A stretch of 6,424 nucleotides of DNA, taken from contig JAHJDS010000374.1 in the NCBI GenBank assembly GCA_018812395.1, positions 1-6,424 of the forward strand, read 5' to 3'. The position numbers and the translations under genes were made by a program. The DNA comes from Pseudomonadota bacterium (GTDB lineage Bacteria > Desulfobacterota > Desulfarculia > Desulfarculales > JAHJDS01). Of the stretch, positions 1 to 6,330 are shown piece by piece. Each line of letters starts with the position of its first letter. Positions within the stretch are counted from its first letter, which is position 1. The notes below the pieces were generated by a model. That model was not told where the DNA came from, ran no database searches, and worked only from the letters and a program-made list of their open reading frames with translations.

Positions 1-558
1 CCGGTCATCGCCCTGCTGGTGGCCGTGGGGGCCATGGCCGGGGCCAGCACCTGGATCGTCGGCCCGAGCAAGGGCCTGTTCGCCTCGGCCAAGGACGGCT
101 TGATCCCGCCCTTCTTCCAGAAGCTCAACTCCAGGCGCATCCCGGTGAACATGCTGCTGATCCAGGGGGCGATCGTCACCGTCTACGCCGTGGTCGTCTT
201 TCTGTCGCTCGACGTCAACAACGCCTTCTGGATCCTGGGCGCCCTGACCTCACAGCTCTATTTGATCATGTACATCCTGATGTTCGGCGCGGCGATCAGG
301 CTGCGCTACCTCCGGCCCGACGTGGCCCGATCCTACCGGGTGCCGGGCGGCAATCCGGGGATGTGGCTCGTGTCCGGCGTGGGCGTCCTGGGGTCAGTGG
401 CGGCCATCGGCCTGGGGTTCCTGCCGCTGGCCGGGGTCCGGAACAAGGTCTTTTACGTCGCCTTTCTGGTGGTCGGCGTGGTGGTGCTCTGCGGGGCGCC
501 GCTGGTCATCTACCACCTGCGGCGGCCCGAATGGCGGGCCGAGCCTGACTCGGAATGA
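1..558 (+). CDS. APC-superfamily amino-acid antiporter, GadC-like (5' truncated by window)
   Basis: This is the C-terminal part of an inner-membrane amino-acid/amine exchanger. The reading frame is open from base 1, so the true start lies upstream and the visible 185 residues are a fragment. About five hydrophobic segments are visible, matching TM8-TM12 of a 12-TM APC protein. The string STWIVGPSKGLFASAKDGLIP, the following Pro-Val start of the next helix, and a late RVPGG then FLPL resemble E. coli GadC (glutamate:GABA antiporter group) as I remember it, more than AdiC or CadB. After the last helix only about a dozen polar residues remain (ending EPDSE), so the long C-terminal plug that gates E. 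coli GadC is absent. The decarboxylase gene starts 66 nt downstream, suggesting substrate import coupled to product export. The family call is secure; the substrate is unknown and may not be glutamate. Confidence 0.85.
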   Translation, partial: PVIALLVAVGAMAGASTWIVGPSKGLFASAKDGLIPPFFQKLNSRRIPVNMLLIQGAIVTVYAVVVFLSLDVNNAFWILGALTSQLYLIMYILMFGAAIRLRYLRPDVARSYRVPGGNPGMWLVSGVGVLGSVAAIGLGFLPLAGVRNKVFYVAFLVVGVVVLCGAPLVIYHLRRPEWRAEPDSE

Positions 559-560
559 GT

Positions 561-608
561 TGGCCCCGGCGGCCATGAACCCCCACTGCCCGCCCGCCCG
601 GGTGGGCG
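561..608 (+). promoter_or_regulatory. two GC-rich hairpins between antiporter and decarboxylase genes
   Basis: Two back-to-back inverted repeats fill most of this 66-nt gap. The first is TGGCC (561-565) with GGCCA (571-575) around a 5-nt loop, two bases after the antiporter stop. The second pairs 591-597 with 602-608, seven pairs including one G-U, around the loop CCGG, and ends two bases before the Shine-Dalgarno stretch GAGGAAGG (611-618) of the decarboxylase. No T-run follows either, so they are not typical Rho-independent terminators. An mRNA-processing, stability or translation-insulating role is inferred. Random palindromes are common in GC-rich DNA, which limits confidence. Confidence 0.4.
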
Positions 609-624
609 CGGAGGAAGGTGAACC

Positions 625-2895
625 ATGGAGTGGCACAAGACCTTTTCCGTCCTGGTCGTGGACGATGAGCTGGATCAGGACACGGCCACGGCCCAGGCCC
701 TGTACGGGATCGTCGAGGAACTCGAGACCATGGACTTAGAGGTCAGGGACGCGATCACCTGCCGGGACGGGGCCGAGCTGTTTACGGCCCACACCGAGAT
801 CGGCTGCGTCCTGCTGGACTGGGACATGTCCCCAACAGGGGCGATGTCGCCGCTCGAGTTGCTGCGGTTCATTCGGGGGCGCAACCCGGACGTGCCCGTG
901 TTCCTCACCACCGAGCGGCTGGCCGTGGCCCAGTTGCCCCTGGAGGTGGTCCGGCGAATCAACGGCTACGTCTGGCTGACCGAGGACACGCCGACCTTTG
1001 TCGCCGGCCGGATCGAGCAGGCCGTCCGCGGCTACGCCGCCCGGGTCTGGCCGCCGTTCTTCAAGGAGCTGGTCGAGTACTCCCGGGAGTACAAGTACTC
1101 CTGGCACACGCCGGGACACATGGGCGGGGTGGCCTTTCTCAAGTCACCGCCGGGGAGGCAGTTCTTCCGGTTCTTCGGCGAGAACACCCTGCGCTCGGAC
1201 CTGTTGGTCTCGGTGCCCGAACTGGGGTCCCTGATGGAGCACACCGGCGTGCTCGGCGACGCCGAGGCCGCGGCGGCCAAGGTCTTCGGCGCGGACCGGA
1301 CCTACTTCGTGACCAACGGCACCTCCACGGCCAACAAGATGGTCTGGCAGGGGACCCTCACCCCCGATGACGTGGTCTTGGTGGACCGCAACTGCCACAA
1401 GTCCATCCTCCACTCGATCATCCTGACCCGGACCCGGCCGGTGTACCTGATCCCGTCACGCAACCAGTACGGCATCATCGGCCCCATCCACCTCGCCGAG
1501 TTCGACCCCGGGGTCATCGCCAACAAGATCGATCAGAGCCCGTTGACCAAGGATCAAGACGAGGTCCGGCTGGCCGTGGTCACCAACTCGACCTATGACG
1601 GCCTGTGCTACCACGCCGGCCTGATCCGGGACAAGCTGGCCGGCAAGGCGGACAACCTCCACTTTGACGAGGCCTGGTACGCCTACGCCTGCCGACACCC
1701 GCTTTACGCCGGACGCTACGCCATGCACCGCGAGTCGGACGCCGTGGAGGGCGGAGAGGGCCACGACGGCCCGACCGTGTATGCCACCCAGTCCACCCAT
1801 AAGCTCCTGGCCGCCTTTTCCCAGGCCTCCATGGTCCACGTCCAAGCGGGCGAGAACTTCGAGCACGAGCGGTTCAACGAGGCCTTCATGATGCACACCT
1901 CGACCTCGCCCCAGTACGGCATCATCGCCTCCCTGGACGTGGCGGCCAAGATGATGGCCGGACCGGCCGGGGAGGTCCTGGTCCAGGAGACCATCGACGA
2001 GGCCGTGTCCTTCCGCCAGAAGATGGCCCAGATCGGCCGGGAGATGGGCGACGACTGGTGGTTCGGCGTCTGGCAGCCCCCTGAAATCGAGGACGCCGAC
2101 CCCGAGCGGCTGTCCCGCGACCCGTCGGCCTGGACCCTGGACCCGGACGCCGCCTGGCACGGCTTCGGACCCTTGACCCCGGACTACGTGATGCTCGACC
2201 CGATCAAGGTGACCATCCTCATGCCGGGCATCGAGGCCGACGGGGGGATGGCCGAGCGAGGCGTCCCGGCGGCTATTGTCTCGGCGTTTCTGCGGACCAG
2301 GGGCGTGGTCGTCGAGAAGACCGGCTCCTACTCGTTCCTGGTCCTGTTCTCGATCGGCATCACCAAGGGCAAGTCCGGGACGCTCCTGGCCGAACTGTTC
2401 GATTTCCGGGACAAGTACGAGGCCAATGCGCCGCTGGACGAGATCTTCCCCGACCTGGTCGCCGCCCACCCGGCGGTCTACCGCGGCCTCGGGCTCCGCG
2501 ACTTCTGCGACCGGATGCACCAGCGCCTCAAGGACGACCACCTGGTCAGCGTGATGCACGACATCTACGCCGTCATGCCCGAGCAGGCCATGATCCCGGG
2601 CCAGGCCTATGACGCCCTGGTCCGGGGCCGGGTCGAGCCGGTGCGCGTCGAGGACCTGCTGGGCCGGGTCAGCGCGGTGATGGTCGTGCCCTATCCGCCG
2701 GGCATCCCGGTGATCATGCCCGGGGAGAGATTTACCGAAGACACGATCAAGATCATCGACTACCTGGCCTGGGGCCAGGACTTTGACAACCACTACCCCG
2801 GGTTCGAGAACGAGATGCACGGCGTCGTGCCGGCGGACGACGGGGCCGGGGGCCGGGCCTACACGGTCAACTGCCTGATTGACCAGCACCGTTAG
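625..2895 (+). CDS. inducible Orn/Lys/Arg decarboxylase, AdiA/CadA type (probably arginine decarboxylase)
   Basis: This cytoplasmic PLP enzyme removes the alpha-carboxyl of a basic amino acid, using a proton (arginine to agmatine, or lysine to cadaverine). Residues ~7-130 form the CheY-like wing domain (VLVVDDE at 9-15, LLDWD at 63-67). The fold-type I core follows, with HTPGHMGG (161-168), GTSTANK (232-238), DRNCHKS (254-260), HFDEAWY (Asp348 contacting the PLP ring nitrogen) and TQSTHK with Schiff-base Lys393. The C-terminal domain contains LDPIK, VPYPPGIP and HYPGFE. The length of 756 is that of E. coli AdiA, and SRNQYGIIGPI, PLTKD and LHFDEAWY match AdiA. STHKLLAAFSQASM, VVEKTG and LLFSIG-like stretches match CadA better. 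ATG 625 follows GAGGAAGG with 6-nt spacing. Such enzymes usually assemble as decamers of dimers and are induced by acid. Arginine is my first choice on length and insertions; lysine cannot be excluded. Confidence 0.95.
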   Translation: MEWHKTFSVLVVDDELDQDTATAQALYGIVEELETMDLEVRDAITCRDGAELFTAHTEIGCVLLDWDMSPTGAMSPLELLRFIRGRNPDVPVFLTTERLAVAQLPLEVVRRINGYVWLTEDTPTFVAGRIEQAVRGYAARVWPPFFKELVEYSREYKYSWHTPGHMGGVAFLKSPPGRQFFRFFGENTLRSDLLVSVPELGSLMEHTGVLGDAEAAAAKVFGADRTYFVTNGTSTANKMVWQGTLTPDDVVLVDRNCHKSILHSIILTRTRPVYLIPSRNQYGIIGPIHLAEFDPGVIANKIDQSPLTKDQDEVRLAVVTNSTYDGLCYHAGLIRDKLAGKADNLHFDEAWYAYACRHPLYAGRYAMHRESDAVEGGEGHDGPTVYATQSTHKLLAAFSQASMVHVQAGENFEHERFNEAFMMHTSTSPQYGIIASLDVAAKMMAGPAGEVLVQETIDEAVSFRQKMAQIGREMGDDWWFGVWQPPEIEDADPERLSRDPSAWTLDPDAAWHGFGPLTPDYVMLDPIKVTILMPGIEADGGMAERGVPAAIVSAFLRTRGVVVEKTGSYSFLVLFSIGITKGKSGTLLAELFDFRDKYEANAPLDEIFPDLVAAHPAVYRGLGLRDFCDRMHQRLKDDHLVSVMHDIYAVMPEQAMIPGQAYDALVRGRVEPVRVEDLLGRVSAVMVVPYPPGIPVIMPGERFTEDTIKIIDYLAWGQDFDNHYPGFENEMHGVVPADDGAGGRAYTVNCLIDQHR

Positions 2896-2931
2896 CCCGG
2901 TTCCCGTTCAACGTCAAACCGAGGATCTCTG

Positions 2932-4320
2932 GTGAAGCACTTCCTGGAGCCGGCCAGCGTGGCCCTCATCGGCGTCAGCCGCCGGAGCGGACCCGGATCG
3001 TACAATCTCATGGAGAACATGCTCGAGTACGGCTTTCCGGGCAAGATCATCCCGATCAATCCCCAGGCCGACGAGATCCTGGGGGTCAAGGCCTGGCCCA
3101 ACGTCCAGGCCGCGGCCCAACCCATCGACCTGGCCGTCATCAGCCTGCCCCGGGACCTGGTGCTTACAAGCGTGGCCGAATGCGTCGCCGCCGGGGTCAA
3201 GGCCATCATCGTCGTCACCCAGGGGTTCGGGGACGCCGACGCCCGGGGCCGGGAGCTGCAGGCCGAGATGGTCGCCCTGGCCCGGCAAAACGGCGCCCGG
3301 ATTTTAGGGCCCAACACCCTGGGCGTGGTCAACAACTTCAACCGCCTGACCACCTCGTTCATGCCCCTGGTCAGGGAGAAATCGCCGGTGGGGCTGATCT
3401 GCCAGTCCGGGGTGTTTTTCGTGGGGGCGGACAACTTCAGCGGCCAGATCGGCAAGGGCATCGACCTGGGCAACGCCTGCGACGTCGGGTTCTGCGAGGC
3501 CCTGGAGTATCTGGGCGACGACCCGGATATAAAAATCATCGCCGTCCACATGGAGGGCCTGGAGCGGACCCGGGATTTCTTGTCCTTGGCCGCCCGGGTT
3601 TCCCGCACCAAACCGGTGCTGGTGTACAAGACCGGGAAGAGCGAGACCGGGGCCCGGGCCGTGGCCTCCCACACCGGGTCACTGGCCGGCCATTACCGGA
3701 TCTACGAGGCCGCCCTGAGGCAGGCCGGGGTGTTGTTCCTGGACGAGGACTGGCAGATGGGCGAGGCGGTCCGGACCCTGCTTAACCAGCCGCCGATGCC
3801 GGGCGACCGGGTGGCGGTCATCACCGTCACCGGCGCCGGCGGGATCATGGCCAGTGACGCCCTCGAGAAATACGGCCTTTGCCCGGCGACCCTGGCCGAC
3901 GCCACGATCAAGGCGGTGGCGGACCTGTCCCCGGAATGGATGCCCCTGGGCAACCCCTTGGACCTCTGGCCGGCGGTGATGCGGCACGGGCTGAGAGAGG
4001 TCTATCCCGTGGCCCTGACGGCCGTCCTGGATGACCCCGGGGTGGACAGTGTCCTGATGATGAGCATCGCCCCGGACCTGCCCCGGTTCGAATTCCTGGA
4101 CGTGTCCGAGGGCGTCAACCAGGCCCTGCCGAGAGAAAAAAGCAAGCCGGTCGTGGCCTGGCTGTACGGCCCCAACCGGGGGCAGGTCGGCCGGCGGTTT
4201 GAACAAGAAGACAAGATCCTCGTCTATCAGTCCATCGAACGGGCGGCCTGGTCGTTGTCACTGTTGCGGGAGCGCGGGAAATTTCTGGAGAGAATCGAGG
4301 CCGACCGGGCCAATTCTTGA
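2932..4320 (+). CDS. ADP-forming acyl-CoA synthetase, alpha subunit (CoA-binding, phospho-His)
   Basis: This is the alpha subunit of an NDP-forming acyl-CoA synthetase (acetate-CoA ligase, ADP-forming, family), which makes ATP from acyl-CoA, ADP and phosphate in the cytoplasm, or runs in reverse. The order is a CoA-binding Rossmann domain (residues ~5-130, VALIGVS at 10-16, GPNTLG at 126-131), a succinyl-CoA-ligase-like flavodoxin domain (CQSG at 157-160, Glu208, HTGSLAG at 247-253), then a third ligase-like domain (TGAGGIMASD from 300, NPLDL at 341-345). His247 is the expected phosphorylated residue, with Glu208 placed as the partner glutamate. The 462-residue length is normal for a stand-alone alpha subunit. 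GTG 2932 is chosen because GAGG (2921-2924) lies 7 nt upstream. The gene follows the decarboxylase by 36 nt and precedes the beta-subunit gene by 36 nt. CQSGVFFVG replaces the usual SQSGA-type loop, so the acyl substrate may not be acetate. Confidence 0.92.
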   Translation: MKHFLEPASVALIGVSRRSGPGSYNLMENMLEYGFPGKIIPINPQADEILGVKAWPNVQAAAQPIDLAVISLPRDLVLTSVAECVAAGVKAIIVVTQGFGDADARGRELQAEMVALARQNGARILGPNTLGVVNNFNRLTTSFMPLVREKSPVGLICQSGVFFVGADNFSGQIGKGIDLGNACDVGFCEALEYLGDDPDIKIIAVHMEGLERTRDFLSLAARVSRTKPVLVYKTGKSETGARAVASHTGSLAGHYRIYEAALRQAGVLFLDEDWQMGEAVRTLLNQPPMPGDRVAVITVTGAGGIMASDALEKYGLCPATLADATIKAVADLSPEWMPLGNPLDLWPAVMRHGLREVYPVALTAVLDDPGVDSVLMMSIAPDLPRFEFLDVSEGVNQALPREKSKPVVAWLYGPNRGQVGRRFEQEDKILVYQSIERAAWSLSLLRERGKFLERIEADRANS

Positions 4321-4356
4321 ACGACCACTCAGCCAAAGCGAACTCACGAGGCGCGA

Positions 4357-5025
4357 ATGGAAATCATCGACAAGGCGTTGAGCGAGGGCCGTACCACGCT
4401 GTCCGAGTACGAGTCCAAACAGATCCTGGCCGCGTATCAGATCCCAATCACCCGGGAATTACTGGTGCAAGACGTCGACGATCTGGGCCGGGCGACCCAT
4501 GAGATCGGTTATCCGCTGGTGCTGAAGGGATGTTCGGCCGCCGTGGCCCACAAGAGCGAGAAGGGTCTGATCCGGCTGGACGTCAGAGATGACCAGGAGG
4601 CCCGGACCGCCTTCGAGGACATCATGGACAACCTCGATGGTCCGGACCGGGCGGTCCTGGTCCAGGAGATGATCCAGGGCCAACGGGAATTGGTCATGGG
4701 GCTGACGCGCGATCCCCAGTTCGGCCCGTGCGTCATGTTCGGCCTGGGCGGGATTTTTGCCGAGATTCTGGAGGACGTCTCGTTCCGGGTGGCCCCGCTG
4801 ACCGAGCGGGACGCCCGGGAGATGATGGGTGAGATCCGGGCGCGAAAGATTTTGGGGGCGGTCCGCGGCCTGGCGGCGGCGGACGTGGAGGCCCTGGCCG
4901 AGATGCTGATCGCCCTGGGCCGGATCGGCCTCGAGCACGAGCGGATCGAGGAGATCGACGTCAACCCGGTTATTTTACGCCAAGGCCGGCCGGTGGCCGC
5001 GGACGCCTTGGTGGTGCTGAGTTGA
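4357..5025 (+). CDS. ADP-forming acyl-CoA synthetase, beta subunit (ATP-grasp)
   Basis: This 222-residue ATP-grasp protein is the nucleotide-binding partner of the alpha subunit encoded just upstream; together they form the heteromeric ADP-forming acyl-CoA synthetase. Visible features are LSEYESKQIL near the N-terminus (typical ligase start), LVLKGCSAAVAHKSEKGLI at ~54-72 with His65 as the second phosphate-relay histidine, LVQEM at 101-105, TRDPQFGP at 117-124, the glycine-rich GLGGIF at 129-134 with DVSFR after it, and EIDVNP at 199-204, where Asp201 and Asn203 would hold magnesium. All core motifs are intact and the length is normal for a split beta subunit. ATG 4357 follows GAGG (4348-4351) by 5 nt. 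The gap of 36 nt to the alpha gene implies co-transcription. Separate alpha and beta genes are the arrangement known from Pyrococcus; many bacteria have the two fused. The acyl-CoA substrate cannot be read from the sequence. Confidence 0.93.
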   Translation: MEIIDKALSEGRTTLSEYESKQILAAYQIPITRELLVQDVDDLGRATHEIGYPLVLKGCSAAVAHKSEKGLIRLDVRDDQEARTAFEDIMDNLDGPDRAVLVQEMIQGQRELVMGLTRDPQFGPCVMFGLGGIFAEILEDVSFRVAPLTERDAREMMGEIRARKILGAVRGLAAADVEALAEMLIALGRIGLEHERIEEIDVNPVILRQGRPVAADALVVLS

Positions 5026-5069
5026 AGGCCGGGTGGCCTGGCCAACAGGCGTCCGACGCCGCATGATGC
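5026..5069 (+). promoter_or_regulatory. cluster of three short palindromes before the epimerase gene
   Basis: The 75-nt gap after the beta-subunit stop starts with AGGCC-GGGT-GGCCT (5026-5039), a five-pair hairpin. It is followed by the 13-bp palindrome GGCGTC-C-GACGCC (5048-5060), and directly by GCAT-G-ATGC (5061-5069). No T-run follows, so a classical terminator is unlikely. The two abutting odd-centred palindromes could be operator half-sites or an RNA hairpin near the end of the operon transcript. No convincing -35/-10 pair is visible between here and the Shine-Dalgarno at 5091. Function is not established. Confidence 0.35.
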
Positions 5070-5100
5070 TATTTGGGATTTACGACCGGCGGAGGGTGAC

Positions 5101-6069
5101 ATGAAGGCCTTGATCACCGGCGCCACGGGCCTGATCGGGTCCGGGCTGTGCCAGAGGTTGAAGGAGCAAGGTTGGTGGGTCCGGGCCCTGGTCCTGCCCG
5201 GCTATGACACCGGTCGCATCGACGCTTTGGTGGACGAAAAACGGAGCGGCGACGTGACCGCGCCGGACACCCTGGCCGGGATCGGTGAGGGGATCGATGT
5301 GGTCTATCACCTGGCGGCCCGGGTCCTGGACTACGGCCGCAAGAGGCAGTTTTACGCCTCGATTTTGGACGGCACGCGGCATATGCTCGAGGCCTGCGCG
5401 GGCCGGGCCGGGCGGTTCGTGTACGCCAGTTCGATCGCGGCCATGGGCGTGGACCGGCACCTCAAGGGCCTGACCGAGCGCGACCCGGGCCATAAGACGG
5501 GCGTGCCCTACAACGACGCCAAGCTGGACGCCGAAGGCGTGGTCAACGCCTTCAACGACCGTTTCCCGCGCGGGGTGGTCATTGTCCGGCCGTCCAACGT
5601 GACCGGGCCGGGCAGCGTCTGGGTGAGCGAGTTGCTGCGCCAGTTCTTGAAGTCGCGGGTGCCCCTGGTGGACCAAGGCCGCCACAGTTCGGCCTTTATA
5701 TACATCGACAATCTGCTGGACGGCTTGGTGCTGGCCGGGACGGTGGACCGGGCGGCCGGGCAGACCTATTTCCTGCGGGACGACTGGGACGTGACCTGGC
5801 AGAGGTACATGACCGACCTGTCGGCCTTGGTAGGCAAGGCCCCTCGGGGCAATTTGTCGTTCCGGACGGCCTGGCGGCTGGGGGCGCTGTGCGAGGCAAT
5901 CTGCCGGCCGTTCGGTTGGCGGCCGCCAGTAACCCGGTTGGGCGCGGCGCTGACGGGCCGTGACAATGACGTGGACACGACCAAGGCGCAGACGGAACTG
6001 GGCTGGCGCACCCGGGTGACCTACGAGGAGGCAATGAGCCGTATTAAGGTTTGGATTTCAAGGACTTGA
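5101..6069 (+). CDS. NAD(P)-dependent epimerase/dehydratase family protein (extended SDR)
   Basis: This 322-residue extended short-chain dehydrogenase/reductase binds NAD(P) in an N-terminal Rossmann fold. It has the TGATGLIG loop at 6-13, GDVT at 50-53 (adenine-side acidic residue Asp51), HLAA at 70-73, YASS at 108-111 with Ser111 as the likely catalytic serine, and Tyr137/Lys141 in YNDAK. RPSNVTGPG at 163-171 stands where sugar epimerases have RPxNVYGPG. The C-terminal ~100 residues, including a conserved-looking LGWR near the end, form the substrate domain. Overall it looks more like the 3-beta-hydroxysteroid dehydrogenase/dihydroflavonol reductase side of the family than GalE, but the substrate (nucleotide sugar, sterol-like or other ketone/alcohol) is unknown. 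ATG 5101 is preceded by GGAGG (5091-5095) at 5-nt spacing. A 75-nt gap containing palindromes separates it from the synthetase genes, so its link to amino-acid metabolism is uncertain. It is intact, with catalytic residues present. Confidence 0.88.
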   Translation: MKALITGATGLIGSGLCQRLKEQGWWVRALVLPGYDTGRIDALVDEKRSGDVTAPDTLAGIGEGIDVVYHLAARVLDYGRKRQFYASILDGTRHMLEACAGRAGRFVYASSIAAMGVDRHLKGLTERDPGHKTGVPYNDAKLDAEGVVNAFNDRFPRGVVIVRPSNVTGPGSVWVSELLRQFLKSRVPLVDQGRHSSAFIYIDNLLDGLVLAGTVDRAAGQTYFLRDDWDVTWQRYMTDLSALVGKAPRGNLSFRTAWRLGALCEAICRPFGWRPPVTRLGAALTGRDNDVDTTKAQTELGWRTRVTYEEAMSRIKVWISRT

Positions 6070-6161
6070 CCAACCGGCACGGGAGGCCTCTAATAAGAAA
6101 GCCGCTAAGCACCCACCAGCTGGAGGCGACTGTCAGGTCAATACCGTCACTGTACATTTTT

Positions 6162-6197
6162 AGAAAGCGCCCCAGAATTATACTTTATGGGCTTTTT
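6162..6197 (+). terminator. possible Rho-independent terminator after the epimerase gene
   Basis: Bases 6162-6167 pair with 6192-6197 (one G-U). A three-base bulge (CGC) follows, then CCCA (6171-6174) pairs with TGGG (6188-6191) around a 13-nt loop. The 3' arm ends in TTTTT, and a further T-rich stretch follows after CAC. It lies about 95 nt beyond the epimerase stop, a sensible place for the end of the operon. The bulge, the large loop and the fact that the T-run is partly inside the stem make it an imperfect example. Confidence 0.4.
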
Positions 6198-6239
6198 CAC
6201 TTTATTATTATTTTTTATTTCCTATAATCATTTTTTTCC

Positions 6240-6267
6240 TTGACATAACACACTAAATATGTATAGA
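6240..6267 (+). promoter_or_regulatory. sigma-70-like promoter candidate
   Basis: A perfect -35 hexamer TTGACA (6240-6245) is followed after 16 nt by TATAGA (6262-6267), four of six matches to the -10 consensus, inside very AT-rich DNA that would melt easily. It faces the possible ATG at 6418, which would give a 5' leader of roughly 140 nt. A perfect TATAAT also occurs at 6223-6228 but lacks a matching -35 at the right distance. AT-rich DNA yields such matches by chance, so this remains a candidate. Confidence 0.45.
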
Positions 6268-6303
6268 TACTCCATTCTTAATCAATAAATCAAATACAGG
6301 ATT

Positions 6304-6330
6304 CATGCTGTGAGCATATTCTAAAGCATG
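6304..6330 (+). repeat. small inverted repeat cluster in the leader region
   Basis: ATGCT-GTG-AGCAT (6305-6317) is a perfect palindrome with a 3-nt centre, and a further copy of AGCATG lies at 6325-6330, so CATGCT (6304-6309) could pair with either AGCAT. It is 37-63 nt downstream of the promoter candidate. It could be an operator or alternative RNA hairpins. The repeats are short and may be chance. Confidence 0.3.

Noticed and set aside
625..1014. Separate response-regulator gene fused to the decarboxylase
   Set aside because: A CheY-like wing domain is normal for AdiA/CadA-type decarboxylases, so this is family architecture, not a new fusion; only the retained acidic residues are notable.
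1456..2889. 477-codon open frame on the - strand opposite the decarboxylase gene
   Set aside because: It is the mirror of a strongly GC-biased gene. Its translation is rich in D, V, G, H and R without recognisable domain motifs, while the + strand frame carries every catalytic motif of the decarboxylase.
2892..3674. 260-codon open frame on the - strand opposite the alpha-subunit gene
   Set aside because: It overlaps an unmistakable acyl-CoA synthetase frame, lacks recognisable motifs, and is explained by scarcity of stop codons in GC-rich DNA.
5080..5685. 201-codon open frame on the - strand opposite the epimerase gene
   Set aside because: No motifs are visible, and the opposite strand encodes an intact SDR with its TGxxGxxG and YxxxK signatures.
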